Source of the DNA: Temnopleurus reevesii
Taxonomy: Eukaryota > Echinodermata > Echinoidea > Temnopleuroida > Temnopleuridae
Assembly (NCBI GenBank): GCA_036244855.1
Contig: BQKZ01000087.1
Span: forward strand, 1-64,000
Length of the DNA: 64,000 nt
Direction of reading: 5' to 3'
The position numbers were made by a program, and so were the translations under genes. This document shows positions 1 to 12,092 of the stretch, piece by piece; positions within the stretch are counted from its first letter, which is position 1, and every line of letters starts with the position of its first letter. The notes beneath the pieces are model-generated. The model ran no database searches. It saw only the letters and a program-made list of their open reading frames with translations, and had not been told where the DNA came from.

Positions 1-311
1 AGATTGCTGAATGCGAAAAATCCAATACCATGAAATAAAGGCAACGTTTTAAAACAGGTTTTTCGATCAGCCGCTGGCCAAGATATCCAATCGATGTGAT
101 TGGTGCCTAAATTCACTTGTACTGAGGCCAAGTTTCATCTGGAAATATATAGCCCCAAGAGCTTCTATTGATTCTGGTATATTCCTTGATTTTCCACGAA
201 ATACATCGACTTTTTGTGAAGATTAACGCATTTAACAGAAAGTGTACGTATCACTGGCTACCCCCCCCCCCCCCTTAGGCTGATATGTAATGAAATTGTG
301 TTTTGGAAATA
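1..311. other. Upstream non-coding DNA
   Basis: There is no gene or clear repeat here, apart from a run of 14 C at 261-274. Confidence 0.6.
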
Positions 312-549
312 ACCTTTGCGTTTTTAATCTGCGTCAGCCCAGCGTTTTTGAAAATTAACAGGATTAAAACTGCTCCTTGCGCGCACAGTATACGTAGACA
401 ATGCGGTAGTCTGACGTTCGGGTTGCGCCAAAGAAGCGCACGCCGAACGTCACTCCACCGTATAACCTGTGTCCTTGTACGTCCAGGGAGCGTTTTTACT
501 TTTCAAAATCGCTGGACCGACGCACGCTAAACGTAAAAATGTGAGTCGG
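312..549. mobile_element. Palindromic MITE, family A copy 1
   Basis: This is a foldback element of about 240 bp. The left arm has CTTTGCGTTTTTAATCTGCG and CCAGCGTTTTTGAAAATTAA, and the right arm repeats these inverted (GGAGCGTTTTTACTTTTCAA, then CGACGCACGCTAAACG). The centre holds CTGACGTTCGG against CCGAACGTCA. It has no coding capacity and shares its consensus with at least seven further copies in the window. Confidence 0.8.
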
Positions 550-617
550 TTTTTGTATTACAAATCCACTTTCTCGAGACCATTCATTTTAAGCAAGCAC
601 CTATAGTCTGGAATGAG

Positions 618-1440
618 CTGTCCTTATGTTCGTACTCTCAGAAAACTTACGCCATTTGGGCCAACACACAAGTATGTGTAATGCAAACCAATTTGTGCCT
701 CAAAGGGACGGAGAAAGCGGAACTATCAAGTACAATCTCTTTTACAGAGGTCACTTTCTTTACGGTAATGAATACTTGCTTCATTTCTTATGTGGCTTGG
801 AAGAATTGACAGACAATGCCATATATGATTCAACATTAAGAAAATATAAATCTTGAGCCTAGTACCAAATCTAGAAGGAACTGTCCTTATTTTTGTACTC
901 TCAGAAAAATTACGCCATTTTGGCCAACACACAAGTATGTGTAATGCAAATCGATTTGTGCCCAAAGGGACAAGCAAGTGGAGCTATTAAGCGCAGTCTC
1001 TTTTACAGAGGTCACTTTCTTTACGGTAATGAAACTTACTTCACTGAAACCTACTTCATTTCATCAGTGGCTTGGAAGATATGGCTAGCAATGCCAGACA
1101 TGATTCAATATTTAAAACATCTTGAGCCTCGCCTTCATTTGAAAACATGTTGCTTCGGAACAGTATCAAATCTGGAAAGAACCGTCCTCATTTTCGTACT
1201 CTCAGAAAAATGACGCCATTTTGGCCAACACACAAGTATGTGTAATGCAAACCAAAATGTGCCCAACGGACAAGGAAGTTGGACTATCAAGTACAGTCTC
1301 TTTTACAGAGGTCACTTTCTTTACGTTAATGAAACCTGCTTCATCTCCTCTGTGGGTTGGAAGATATATGCCTTACAATACGAAATACATTTTAAGATTA
1401 AAAATATAGATATTGAGCCTCGCCTTTATTTGAAAACCTG
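618..1440. repeat. Three tandem copies of a 260-300 bp unit
   Basis: Units begin at 618, 881 and 1182, each with the TGTCCTTAT/CGTCCTCAT start, GTACTCTCAGAAAA, CCAACACACAAGTATGTGTA and TCTCTTTTACAGAGGTCACT. Conservation is high, and small open frames within it are not consistent between copies, so it is a non-coding tandem repeat. Confidence 0.85.
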
Positions 1441-2556
1441 GGGCCGATTGCTCGAAATGATCTTAGCTATCCTCTTCTTGCTAAAGATGTCTTTACTTAT
1501 TGTGCCATCCTCGTAACATAGACATTAGCGTTGATATGACTTTGTTAAGAGGGTGGCATAATAACTTAAGACGCCTTAGCTTGAAGAGGATAATTAATAC
1601 TATTTCGTGCAATTGGTCCCTGCTGATTAGGAAAGGTTGCTTTAACATTTTCAGGTACTTTTTATTATGTTAAAGACGATTTTTTTTTTACCCCATTGGA
1701 ATTTCAATCAATTTTAGTTTTGACAATTTTGATAGCTTGATGAGCATATTTAGTTAACAAAAAATAAAAGGATGTAAGCTTTTCCTTTCAATGAAGAGAA
1801 CTTATCTAAATTACTTCGATAATTTTTGACAAATGTATGCAATCGCCACTCAGCAAAACCATAACCATTTTATGCAAATCAATCTCGCAACCGAAATCCA
1901 ACCAAAACCGAATGGATCATCTTGTGGGGAGATCAGATAACGAACCAGCAACACCTTAACCAGACTCAGTAAGTCCTTGGTTTTCTAGATTCGAAGATAC
2001 ATGTATCGTTGCGAACCCACAACCCCTTCCCGATAGACCGATTCTAATCCCCGTAAGCCCCCCCCCCCCCCAGATATAAAAAGGAAAATGTTTGGTAGCC
2101 CTCAACCGACCGACCATCTGAAAATAGCAAGACCTGATTTTTTTTTTAATTTTTGCTTTCATTTAAATTGAAAAATGATTGTAAAATTGTTGATAGATTA
2201 GACATGAAGAGTCATTTTCAAATGATCTTTGGCTTTTTACTCCTTTTCAGGTTTTCTTTAAGTATGTTTCATACATTTCATTTTGTATTTCATTTGTATA
2301 TTTAATTTTTCATCGATATAATTATCAATTTAAAATTATATCAATGTATTGCTTACACGTTTTTAACATTTGAAGCAATCCTTGCATTCCTCGTTTAACA
2401 TTGTATTTTTTTAACTTTGAGATATTGTACCTGTAATTAAAAGGAAAGATGAATCGACTCGTTATTGTGCTTGAAAATAGATGCAATTGATTAAAAGTTT
2501 CTACCAAGTGACCCTTTTTTTAAATGGCATTTGAGGGCAACCACCTTTTTTGTTTA
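1441..2556. other. AT-rich intergenic DNA
   Basis: No gene is seen. A poly-C run lies near 2058-2070, and poly-A/T runs near 1681 and 2139. Confidence 0.5.
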
Positions 2557-3490
2557 AGCGTTGGTAAGCCGAATCCCTTCTCTCGGATAATAGATCGGTT
2601 TACGAGCTCATCAGGACTTCTCGTATCCATGACATCTACGAGAGATTGATACCTGTCACGTGACACGAGGAGATGGAATGAAGATGATGCTTGAAAGATG
2701 CGCTCCAATGTTCGAACAGTACGCTCTTAAAATGTTGGGTAAATTTAGTTGAACGCTCAAAACTAGTATAATAATAATAATAATAATACAAATGTCATGT
2801 AAATGTCATGTAAAGTGGTCTTAATGACGTGCCTTTAATCTAAACGGGTACACAATTGGCATTCCAAACCGACATGAAAGAGGTAAACCGAATCCCTTCT
2901 CTTGGATAATAGATTGATTCTCGAGCTCATCAGGATTTCTCGTATACATGACATTTGTATTTGTATTTGTATTGTATTTTCCAATAAGAACAAAATATAT
3001 TACACAAAAAAATATCAGCAACAATAAATATATAATCAATGCATGTACATAATTCGATATGATTGGCTGGATAGCCCAATCAGCAACATCTACGAGAGAT
3101 TGATACATTTCGCGTGACAGGAGGAAGAGATGGAATGAAGATGATGCTTGAAAGATGCGCTCCAATATTCGAACAGTACGCTCTTAAAGTGTTGGGTAAA
3201 TTTAGTTGAACGCTCAAAACTAGTAATATAATAATAACAATAATAATAGATGCAATTTATATAGCGCACGTATCCACTGTGCTGAGTGCTCAAGGCGCTT
3301 TTACATTGTTATAAAATGCATGTACAATGCATGTACATAATTCGATATGATTGGCTGGATAGCCCAATCAGCAACATCTCCGATAGATTGATACATGTTA
3401 CGTGACAGGAGGTGGAGATGGAATGAAGATGATGACTGAAGATGTACTCCTCTTTCCGAACAGTACGCTCTTAAAATGTTGGGTAAAATT
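2557..3490. repeat. Three diverged copies of a repeat unit with insertions
   Basis: Blocks at 2557-2793, 2880-3240 and 3340-3490 share GCCGAATCCCTTCTCT, GAGATTGATAC, GGAATGAAGATGATG and GAACAGTACGCTCTTAAA. The middle copy is split by an A/T-rich insertion resembling a LINE tail (2945-3060). A short SINE tail (GCAATTTATATAGCGCACG, 3252-3300) separates copies two and three. Confidence 0.75.
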
Positions 3491-3754
3491 TAGTCGGGTA
3501 ACTGCTGATTATCTGATAAAATCATCATTCTGGTAGATGGTCAATCCAAACAAAATTCATCAATTTATTTATTATTCTTACCATTATCAGTTGGACGGAT
3601 GTATTAAACCATGATAACCAATAGTAGTGTGTGCAGTATTTCCCAATGTTTGATTAAGGTTGGGTACGATTTGTCAAATATTTTTAAGTGGACTGATGAT
3701 CGAGGAGGGTGAGCTTTAATCTGCATGGTAGTTGATAAATACGTTTATTTATTG

Positions 3755-3955
3755 ATATAGTGGTAGGGTGGTTCTGACTCTCGCCTTTCAACTGGAAGGT
3801 CGGTGATTCGAATCCCACTATTGCGTTAATTTTCTTCAGCAAAAAAATTGTCCTCACTATGCTTCTCTTAACCCTGGTGAAAATGGAAATGTTAAGATGC
3901 TTGAGCGCCTGAGTGGCTGGCTCGACAGCTTTATTCATGGAAATAAAAGCAAAGA
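3755..3955 (+). mobile_element. tRNA-derived SINE
   Basis: A-box-like TAGTGGTAGGGTGGTTCTGA and B-box GGTGATTCGAATCCC lie in tRNA spacing. A body follows (GCGTTAATTTTCTTCAGC, CTTAACCCTGGTGAAAATG) shared with the copy at 26660-26980. It is diverged and lacks a clean tail. Confidence 0.75.
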
Positions 3956-4101
3956 AAGGGTTAGCTATAGAATATTTTTTCTACTGATTGTGCTTATGTT
4001 ATCTAAACAATTTTCACATTCCATAAGAAATCCCATTAAACGACATGAACTGTGACAGATTGTGATGAATAACGATGCGCAAGAAATCACACAGTGCAAA
4101 G

Positions 4102-4135
<34 letters not shown>

Positions 4136-4635
4136 TATTTGGCAATTCAAAACAGTTACAATTTAAAGATTTGAAGTTAAAGATCTCCTTCATATTTCAA
4201 TTGTAAAAATGAATTCATTTCCATTAGCAATGATCAACCCACGTCGATTTATCTGATCCCTATGGGGAGAGCAGTTATCCATGAATGTTCAAGTGCCTCA
4301 TATCGAATATGAATTCATAATCCGTGCTGGCGGCGGGAGAGACATGATTTTAACAGGTTTATGATGGCGATGACGATGAAATTCCTTCTAGAAATCAAAT
4401 GCTCAAGGGCCAGTGTTCATGGTGTTAGGTTTCCAGTAAGCTAACATTAAACTTGTGAAAGGGTAAGATTTGCTATTGTACTGAAGCGAGGGGATTAGAG
4501 TTGGTAATTAATAAGATTGAAGCGCGCAAACTCCCAGAGCAAAATTCATTCATTGAGTTAATTTTACAAAACCGTCTCTGACCGTCATGTTAAATCGGTG
4601 AAGCTGACCTTTGCATCTAATCTCTGGCTAGCTTT
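3956..4635. other. Intergenic DNA with (ATT)n
   Basis: An (ATT)n microsatellite lies at about 4103-4136. Nothing else is recognisable. Confidence 0.5.
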
Positions 4636-4785
4636 CAAAACGCTTCGACTTATACCTGACGCAACATCTGTGCGTTAGCCAAGTGTTCGACGAACGACTT
4701 CAACGTCCGCCAAGAACCTTTCCTCCGTATTCTGCGTTCACGGAGCGTCGCGAACGCTGTGTAGACGGTGGTTTGAAACGCAATA
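4636..4785. mobile_element. Palindromic repeat, family B copy 1 (diverged)
   Basis: The core contains GCGTTAGCCAAGTGTTCGAC, GACTTCAACGTCCGCCAAG and TCTGCGTTCACGGAGCGTCG, as in the other family B copies listed below. Confidence 0.55.
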
Positions 4786-6010
4786 ATGTGAACCAGTCTT
4801 TAAGATAAAAACGTTCTTTGAAGTACTACGTTTAAATTAAGAAAATAATAGATAATACTTCGGATGAGGCAGTGAAATCGAATATTTATTGCCCATGAGA
4901 TGAAACTAAATAGTTACAAGGAATATACTGTCGAGCGTCTGAATTGAGTTAGCATTGTCTAGCCTGGCATGATCGGGTGATCCCTTCTGGTATTATCTCT
5001 GTGATTCGTAAGATCATCAAGATTCATGCCATAATCGACCAATCCCGGGTCTGGTTACCCCCAGGAAAATATTCTAAGATCTGATCGGAGTCAAATTCAA
5101 CTCTGAATTCGAATTGATGTGTCTTAGCGTATCACCCGTGTAACAAACTTGATATACTACACTCTTAAAATGCTGGACGAAAGTTTGCCCAACATGGGGC
5201 AAACATTCTGTCCAGACAATTATAGTCCCTATTACAGTCCTTATGTATAGAAATGTACAGGGGTCTGCTTAGCGAAGGATGTGTTGCACGGACAAAAATC
5301 TCTCTCTAAAAAAATCAATTATTAGCAAACATGACATTTGTGATTGGAAATTTGGGAATTTATTCTTTCAAACATCATCGACATATATATTCAAAATTCT
5401 GTTCATATTACATTGCAATTAAAAATATTCCATTTACGTTTGGCAATGGTTGGCTATTAACACAAATAGTAGAATGATAGATACCCGATGTCTTAGAGTG
5501 CGCTAGACCTAATCTGCAAGCCCATCTACTGCCTATGTAGTTCATTATCTGATTATTTGCCTTGAGACGGTTTATTGATTTTTTTTGCCCCCAAACTAGA
5601 AACAAAATATTCACAGAGACGCATATACAGTTTCATATCGTACATTTGTCAAACTAGTCGATTGTAAGTGTCAAGCCATGTTAATGTCCCAACGAAGCTG
5701 TAACAGTAAACACAAGTGTAACACCAAAGATATGTGCACATTAATGTCTACTGCTATGTTTATTATCCCAACTTGAGTTGAGCCTATTTTAAACTTTCAA
5801 ATGTTTAGCCGAATGCCAACGATCTGCAGCGTTCAGTGTTTACATCTACCAGTCCAAATTACCTCTTCTCAAACATGTCACAGCAGTGACGTAATGCTCA
5901 TTTATATGAGAAACAGGATATGTTTTCATGGTTTGACAATCTATCGAAATAGGGGGGGGGGGGGTGTCACTGTGAGCAGAAGGGAGAAAGTACAAGGACA
6001 AAGTAAACAA
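4786..6010. other. Intergenic DNA, nothing recognisable
   Basis: Short open frames without coding character are seen, and a poly-G run lies near 5951-5963. Confidence 0.5.
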
Positions 6011-6184
6011 AACACGATGTAAACTATTTTCGAAAAGTTAAGTCGAACGCAGACAATAGATCCGTACACCGTGTATTCAACTGTGTGGACACAACAATGA
6101 CAGGTCGGTTCCTATTTAGATAGCATTATAAAGAACCATTGAAATTGCGTTCGACTTAACTTTTCGAAAAAGGTTTATATCGTA
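6011..6184. mobile_element. Foldback MITE, family C copy 1
   Basis: Inverted arms are AACACGATGTAAACTATTTT and CGAAAAGTTAAGTCGAACGC at the left, answered by TGCGTTCGACTTAACTTTTC and GGTTTATATCGT at the right. It is about 174 bp and non-coding. A second copy lies beside cyclase exon 2. Confidence 0.85.
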
Positions 6185-7201
6185 ATACATGTTGTCATGG
6201 TCTCAAAAGTATCGATAGAAAATGTTCTTGGGTATATCACAATTCTGGATGCATTTCGGCCACTCTTGCTGCTATCATTTGACAGCCTGATATCGAAGGA
6301 TATTTCAAGAAAAACAGAAATCAATCATCCATGGAAATACAATTCTTTTATTTGAACCCGACTTGCACTAACGCAGCAGGGGGCCAAGTTTAATTTGGAA
6401 TTTCACACTAATGCGTGAAATATGTGAACAAATTAGGGAACCTTGCAGTATCAAATATCATACTGTAAACATATTTCCAGTACATTTAACTTGACACCAA
6501 CATGAATTATGATGAAAGCTTGAAGGTCTCGCTGAGGGAGCGGGGAATATGACAAATACACCTTTTCAAAGACTAGGTAGACGTTGGAAAAAATATTTAT
6601 GGACCTTGAACCATGTAGCCCCTCTATTTTATTTTAAAATATATATTGTCCTGTATGCTAGTTTTAGTACAGGTGAAACAAAACAAACCATTTGACATTA
6701 TATTCAATGATTTTTTTTTTTTAATTCCACTGCTTTCCAAACCCATTGAAAGTTTAACATATTCACCCGCATTCAAAAACAGTAGACGATGCAATTTGTA
6801 GCCCCCAAATTTTCGAATTACTCACAAATTTCCTTTTTGTGACTTCCGAGAGCACCTATGTTCCTGTATTTTGAGGACAACATGCGTAATGGGCCGTGGT
6901 ACATATTCAACACTGAATTCAATGGCAGGTGCTTCTATTAATAAAGTTTTACCATAAATTTACGATTGGACTTAATTACACCTGTACAATATCCATTTAA
7001 ACCTATCGTCAATGTGTATGGACAATCTTTGGTATGAATAGAGGGAGCAAGAGCAAGAGAGGGGGCGAGGTAAGGGGGAGATAAAGAGAGATGGAGAGAG
7101 AGAGATAGAAAGAGAGATGAGGAAAAATAATGAGCGCATGAGAAACATGGAAAGGGAGATGGGAGTAAGAGGTGATGAAAAATAGAGACAGCAAGAGAGA
7201 A

Positions 7202-7249
<48 letters not shown>

Positions 7250-7749
7250 GAGAGTGTGTGAGTTTGTGTGTGTTTAGGTTTGTGTGCTTATGTGCATGTG
7301 AAGGTATCCATGTACTTTTATGGATGTGAGTATTTGCGAGTGATGTGGAAGAGATGGGTAGGCCGGAAAACGAGATGGGAAGAGAAAGGAAGAAATGAGG
7401 AGAAGGGAGAGAGAGGATAAACAATATCTAGAGACATTAGCAGAAATGTGAAGGACGATCGTGTAATTAGATCATTAAAAGGGTATCACATGGGATTACG
7501 ACCAGACTTTGACTTACCCAATTATACCCTTCAGTCAACAAATGGATAATTAACAACTTCATACAATATCTATTAGCATTGTTTATTGGCTATGGAAGGC
7601 GTTAAGTGAAAGTGTCGGCTTGATTACACATTTCAGCCGATATGATAAATGTCTGCCCCACTTTCATGATATTTGAAAAAACGCTCCATGAACGCAGCAA
7701 TGCGGAGGAAATACGCTTGAATGATGTTGAAGATCTATGTCCGCGGCTA
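6185..7749. other. Intergenic DNA with a GA-rich tract
   Basis: A purine-rich stretch lies at about 7040-7420, with a pure (GA)n core at 7204-7247. Open frames on the minus strand here are low-complexity Ser/Leu translations, not genes. Confidence 0.7.
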
Positions 7750-7990
7750 AAGCCTGCGTCACACCTTTGCGTTTTTAGCCTGCGTCGATCCAGCGTTTTG
7801 GAAATTAAAAACGCTCCCTTGACGCAAAAAGATCGATGCAGGTCATTCCGTGGACTGACGTTTGTTGCACGCTCGTTGATCGCAAGTCCACCGTCTGATC
7901 TGCGTATGGTGTGCGTCCACGGGGCGTTTTTGATTTCCAAAAACACCGGGCCGACGCAGACTGAAAACGCAAATGTGTGAGTCAGCCTTA
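7750..7990. mobile_element. Palindromic MITE, family A copy 2
   Basis: This is a well preserved copy: CACACCTTTGCGTTTTTAGC and CTGCGTCGATCCAGCGTTTT at the left, GGGGCGTTTTTGATTTCCAA and GCCGACGCAGACTGAAAACG at the right. Its self-complementarity makes an open frame on each strand. Confidence 0.85.
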
Positions 7991-8299
7991 AGGGTCTAAT
8001 ATATCTGCGTGTACGGAGCGCCTTTAAATTTTCATGAACGCTTGGCTGACATTGAGCTTTTAACTCTAATTTGTCACGTCTTCCAAGCTTTAAAGGGCAT
8101 CTCAGGCCAACAAAAATGTAATTTGCTATTTGGTAGTATACAGGGTAGTTGTCTTTTCGTCCTAGAGAAGCGCGCACGTATGTAAGCTTCCATTTTTCCC
8201 AATTCGTCAACCTTCGTCCGCTTCAACTTGTGTAGTAAAAGGGGACTTAAAGAAACATATCAGTCCAGGGGGAAATCACCATACCAAATATAATAGTTC
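7991..8299. other. Intergenic DNA, nothing recognisable
   Basis: No gene or repeat is identified, apart from a short family-B-like fragment near 8033. Confidence 0.4.
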
Positions 8300-8600
8300 A
8301 ATTCAATTCAATTCATTTATTTTCACTTCATCAGAAATAATACAAAGTACATGTATAATGAACATTTACAAAAAAAATAGTTGAATAAAACTCTGTATAA
8401 CAAAAATATAATGAAGATAACATTGACAAATATTGTACAGAGCAGTTGACATACAAAGTAAAAAATTCATTTTATGGAGTGCTTTCTTTATTTTTTGAAT
8501 AATAGGAATACTGATGAAGTGGAGGGGTCCGCTAAAAAGCCATGCTTGTAGAGTGCGGACCACTCAAAGAAAGAAAATGAACAATAGGAACTCATAATCA
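8300..8600 (-). mobile_element. LINE 3'-end-like fragment
   Basis: The minus strand ends in a reiterated GAATT tail (TTCAATTCAATTCAATTCAT on the plus strand), followed by an A/T-rich 3' UTR-like body. This is typical of a LINE 3' end, but no coding remnant is recognised. Confidence 0.5.
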
Positions 8601-8815
8601 GAAATGAATTACAAATCTATATACATTTACAAAGGGTTCTAAGACAAAAAAAGAAAAACAGCAGTACAAGACGAGAAAAGGAAGGGACGCTGCTGATAAG
8701 GACAGAATAAAAAGAGAAAACATTAGGAGAACATGCGGAGCTTGTGAAATGTGTAAAACAATAATGATAAGTATAGGATTAAGCTAAAGAGACGATGACA
8801 TGAAATATACAAAAT

Positions 8816-8890
8816 TTGCCTTGAGCACTCTACTAAGTGGATATGTGCTCTCTATAAATTTCATGTATTATTTTTATTATTATTATTAAA
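8816..8890 (+). mobile_element. SINE tail fragment
   Basis: TGCCTTGAGCACTCTACTAA, then TGTGCTCTCTATAAATT and (ATT)n, matches the common SINE end in which a GCGCTATATAAA block precedes ATT repeats. Confidence 0.6.
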
Positions 8891-8947
8891 ATGGAAAATA
8901 TATAAATATGACAAAAATAAAATAGGTACAATTCAGCTACTCTAACA

Positions 8948-9170
8948 TTAATCAGTATATTTTTTCAGTAAGGACGATTTTACTCTATTTTTGAATATGT
9001 TGAGGGTAGGTGAATTTTTAATATCGATATCAAGACTATTCCAAAATTTTGGGCCAGCGTAGACAAATGTCTTTTGAGCTGAAAGGGTGCGGAAAAGAGG
9101 TAAATGAAAGTCATTCATGTCTTTTGAGCTGAAAGGGTGCGGAAAAGAGGTAAATGAAAGTCATTCGAGT
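8948..9170 (-). pseudogene. LINE reverse-transcriptase ORF, C-terminal remnant
   Basis: The minus strand reads LPLFRTLSAQKTFVYAGPKF, then WNSLDIDIKN, a FKNRVKSSLL segment and a stop. This is the characteristic C-terminal end of non-LTR retrotransposon ORF2 proteins. A 50-bp tandem duplication (units at 9071 and 9121) breaks the frame. Only the end of the element is preserved. Confidence 0.75.
9071..9170. repeat. 50-bp exact tandem duplication
   Basis: Two units starting CTTTTGAGCTGAAAGGGTGC are identical over 46 bases. It lies inside the LINE remnant and shifts its frame. Confidence 0.9.
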
Positions 9171-10039
9171 GTATTGAAGGTTAAATTGAGTGGCGGTTGA
9201 ATACTCACATGGTTTCCTTGATTTAGAAATTAAATGTCTTGCTGATGAAAAGTGTAGTAATTTTTATCAGATAAAGGAAAGAGCAGTAAGAGGAGGATGG
9301 GAGAGTTTCGAGTGAGCTAGATTAGGAGAGATTGTCTTTCGTCAAATTAAGGCTCATAATGATAATGACTGACCGAGAAATGATTTCTAATCGATATGCC
9401 TTGTGTTTGGCGCCTATCCATACAGTCTGTCCTTAGACTGTAAACAAAATTGACAATTCGGAGTGATCTTAAATTTTCCTGAAATTAGATTTTTGGTTCA
9501 TTTAATGACATTATATATGTTACCCTTTTTCGAACCAAACCTTGCTATTGAATGCACAAATAAAAGTTGATCAGGATCGTGTTTGCTATTTGACTAAAAT
9601 GAGCAGAGCAAGTACTAGAAATTGGGACAGTTATTAAGAAAGTATGGAATTGTGTAAGTACGAAGTGAAAAGTATACAAAAAAAACATTGTAGTATGTGA
9701 TGCCTGATGTTAAATTTCTCATTGAAACTGTATCTAGCAGACATCTACAATTCATGTTAACAGACGATTTTTTTTAAATACATTTGTTTCAAATATTTCT
9801 CAATGTTCATTTTTGTTTACTGTCTATTTATGAATTTTCATTTTCATCTGGCTACTTATCATTTTTGACATTATTAAAATCAAATATGCGTCCATCATTT
9901 TTTCCCTCAAATATCAATTGTAGCCATGTAACAGCAAATATACAACAAATCATAATTTGATGAAGAGGACCTTATACAGCCAATTTCATTTGTTTGTCCC
10001 ATGATTATTTCCAATTTGGTTGTCATGGAATGTATTTTG
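9171..10039. other. AT-rich DNA upstream of the cyclase gene
   Basis: No gene or repeat is recognised. Confidence 0.4.
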
Positions 10040-10693
10040 TTGATTTCATCCGCAGAATTCCACAGTGACGTTGGGGTGGTGCCTAGGAATATTCAATTAA
10101 CAGTCCCGACCAGGCTCATCAGGAAGGAGGAAAGATTCCACCAACCATATTCCGGGACTTCCTCATTTTAACACGCTGGTCATTGGCATAGCAACACCGA
10201 CAACGAACCACGAACAGCGAGATTTGGAATTACACCCTCGACTATGCCTGCATCCAACCCGTAATCAACATCACCAGTCGCGCCCTACGCTGCGGCAGGC
10301 ATCGTCCTATTTCATCACAGCCGCCAAATTTTCACCAAGATTCATCCAACGAATGATCACCGCCGCGAAGTTCATTTCTCAAACATCGCGCAAGATAATA
10401 AAAAGACCCAAGCATCCGTTTTGGGACATTTTCTGTTTGCTCTAAAATTACATCTCCCAGGATAGGCGACGTTGGACGACAAAGAAGATAACGAGGAAAG
10501 TGGATGAAACGCGAATTTAATTTTCGGGAGTTGGGGTTGTAAATGTATGTCGTAGCAGACGACATCCTATCTGTGCCTCATGCTATTTTATTGCCGCCTT
10601 TTCTCCCGTCGGAGACTCGTCGCCGTCCGATTCCAAACTTAACGAACTTGAACGAATTCATGATTTGACGGAGAGAGAAAACTACCAGTCAAT
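10040..10693 (+). promoter_or_regulatory. GUCY1B2: Probable promoter and 5' UTR of the cyclase gene
   Basis: This stretch is clearly richer in G+C than its surroundings and ends in the exon 1 splice junction. No TATA box is obvious. At 10181-10195 CATTGGCATAGCAAC contains an inverted CCAAT box and an RFX/X-box-like site with one mismatch. The transcription start cannot be placed. A 73-codon open frame at 10224-10445 has no recognisable coding character. Confidence 0.45.
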
Positions 10694-10696
10694 ATG
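10694..10696 (+). CDS. GUCY1B2: Guanylate cyclase exon 1 (initiator ATG only)
   Basis: The coding part of exon 1 is the ATG alone, followed at once by a consensus donor GTAAGT at 10697. The start was chosen because exon 2 begins TAC GGG TTC (Tyr-Gly-Phe), and Met-Tyr-Gly-Phe is the normal N terminus of soluble cyclase beta subunits, including the conserved residues that pack against the heme pocket. All other bases of this exon are 5' UTR of unknown length. Splitting the gene directly after its ATG would make the first intron a natural place for transcriptional control elements (inference). Confidence 0.85.
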
Positions 10697-10929
10697 GTAA
10701 GTCAAATATCTTTATTGGTATATTTCGTCAGATTTTATTTACAGCTCCCAATAGGCCTGGGGAAATTGGTGATTTTTTTTGGATTGGGAGAAATTGTCAA
10801 ACCACTGGTTGAATGGTTTGTGTAACGGAATATCCAAGATATTAAATACAAATTAAAGTAGGGTGTGATAGTGCTTCCCCCATTTTCTTTGCCTGTTGAA
10901 ATGATTTAATTGAAAACACAAAATATAAT

Positions 10930-11426
10930 NNNNNNNNNNNNNNNNNNNNNNNNNNNNNNNNNNNNNNNNNNNNNNNNNNNNNNNNNNNNNNNNNNNNNNN
11001 NNNNNNNNNNNNNNNNNNNNNNNNNNNNNNNNNNNNNNNNNNNNNNNNNNNNNNNNNNNNNNNNNNNNNNNNNNNNNNNNNNNNNNNNNNNNNNNNNNNN
11101 NNNNNNNNNNNNNNNNNNNNNNNNNNNNNNNNNNNNNNNNNNNNNNNNNNNNNNNNNNNNNNNNNNNNNNNNNNNNNNNNNNNNNNNNNNNNNNNNNNNN
11201 NNNNNNNNNNNNNNNNNNNNNNNNNNNNNNNNNNNNNNNNNNNNNNNNNNNNNNNNNNNNNNNNNNNNNNNNNNNNNNNNNNNNNNNNNNNNNNNNNNNN
11301 NNNNNNNNNNNNNNNNNNNNNNNNNNNNNNNNNNNNNNNNNNNNNNNNNNNNNNNNNNNNNNNNNNNNNNNNNNNNNNNNNNNNNNNNNNNNNNNNNNNN
11401 NNNNNNNNNNNNNNNNNNNNNNNNNN
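10930..11426. other. Assembly gap
   Basis: A run of 497 N. Open frames drawn across it are meaningless. Confidence 1.
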
Positions 11427-11770
11427 AGTTGCAATGAAAATATCACCACAATGCAGTTTTTCACGAGAAAATTGAAGCTTGTATATAGTTTGTTTTAATA
11501 GAATAGACCCAGAAATTGACCTAATGATTGCGAAAAAATAATGCCGTGCATCGTTTTCGTCAGCAGCACACCGCCTCACGTGAAAATGAATAAGAATTCA
11601 CACTCCACACACAATACCAAAGAATAATACATTCACCTTTCCCCGCCTCCGCTGGTGTTACTTTACTCTACGGTACCGCTCTTTTGAGAAATCTCCTAAT
11701 TTCGTAAACAAAATCAGCTCGTTGCAAATCAATTTGCATCCTGACCATTAGTAATCAACACCTTTAAACA
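11427..11770. repeat. Dispersed repeat, also at 35235-35655
   Basis: It shares scattered blocks with 35235-35655 in the same order: AGTTTTTCA, TAGTTTGTTT, GCAAAAATAA-like, CACGTGAAAATGAATAAGAA against CACGTACAAAATGAATGCGA, ATCAGCTCGTT and ACC followed by TTTAAA. A weaker relative lies at 51220-51420. No ends or coding were found. Confidence 0.55.
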
Positions 11771-12031
11771 CTGTAAAATATCTGAAGAATGCATTGCGGT
11801 AGAAAATATGCTTATTAGGGCTATAAACATTGTTTCATCAACAAGGTCAAAAAGAGTATTTGACTAGTTTAAAGATCACCTTCACGAATTACAAACTTGA
11901 AGACATTCCTCCCTCGGTTCAAAGAGAGCGGAGGTCAAACGGGATTTTCATAATGTTCTTAAAAGTTTGTAAACATGGTAAATCATGATATTCATATCTA
12001 CCTCCCTACGTGATAATACTGTCCGCGTTGC

Positions 12032-12045
12032 GTAACCATGGTAAC
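12032..12045. promoter_or_regulatory. X-box (RFX) consensus in intron 1
   Basis: GTAACCATGGTAAC matches the RFX-binding X-box consensus (GTNRCC, two-base spacer, RGYAAC) in both half sites. It lies 1.3 kb downstream of the ATG exon. RFX factors control ciliary genes, which would fit a sperm or sensory-cilium role of the cyclase, but use of this site is inferred only. Confidence 0.45.
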
Positions 12046-12092
12046 ACACGATCATCTTACTCTAACTTCCTTTTACCTCGTCACGCATTTTC

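Noticed and set aside
7009..7424. Ser/Leu-rich frames on the minus strand
   Set aside because: They follow from the GA-rich microsatellite and contain no domain-like sequence.
7602..8210. 202-codon minus-strand frame
   Set aside because: Most of it is the antisense of a palindromic MITE; the rest has no recognisable coding signal.
10842..11579. Open frames of up to 245 codons across 10930-11426
   Set aside because: They are translations of the N gap; the flanking sequence is a dispersed repeat.
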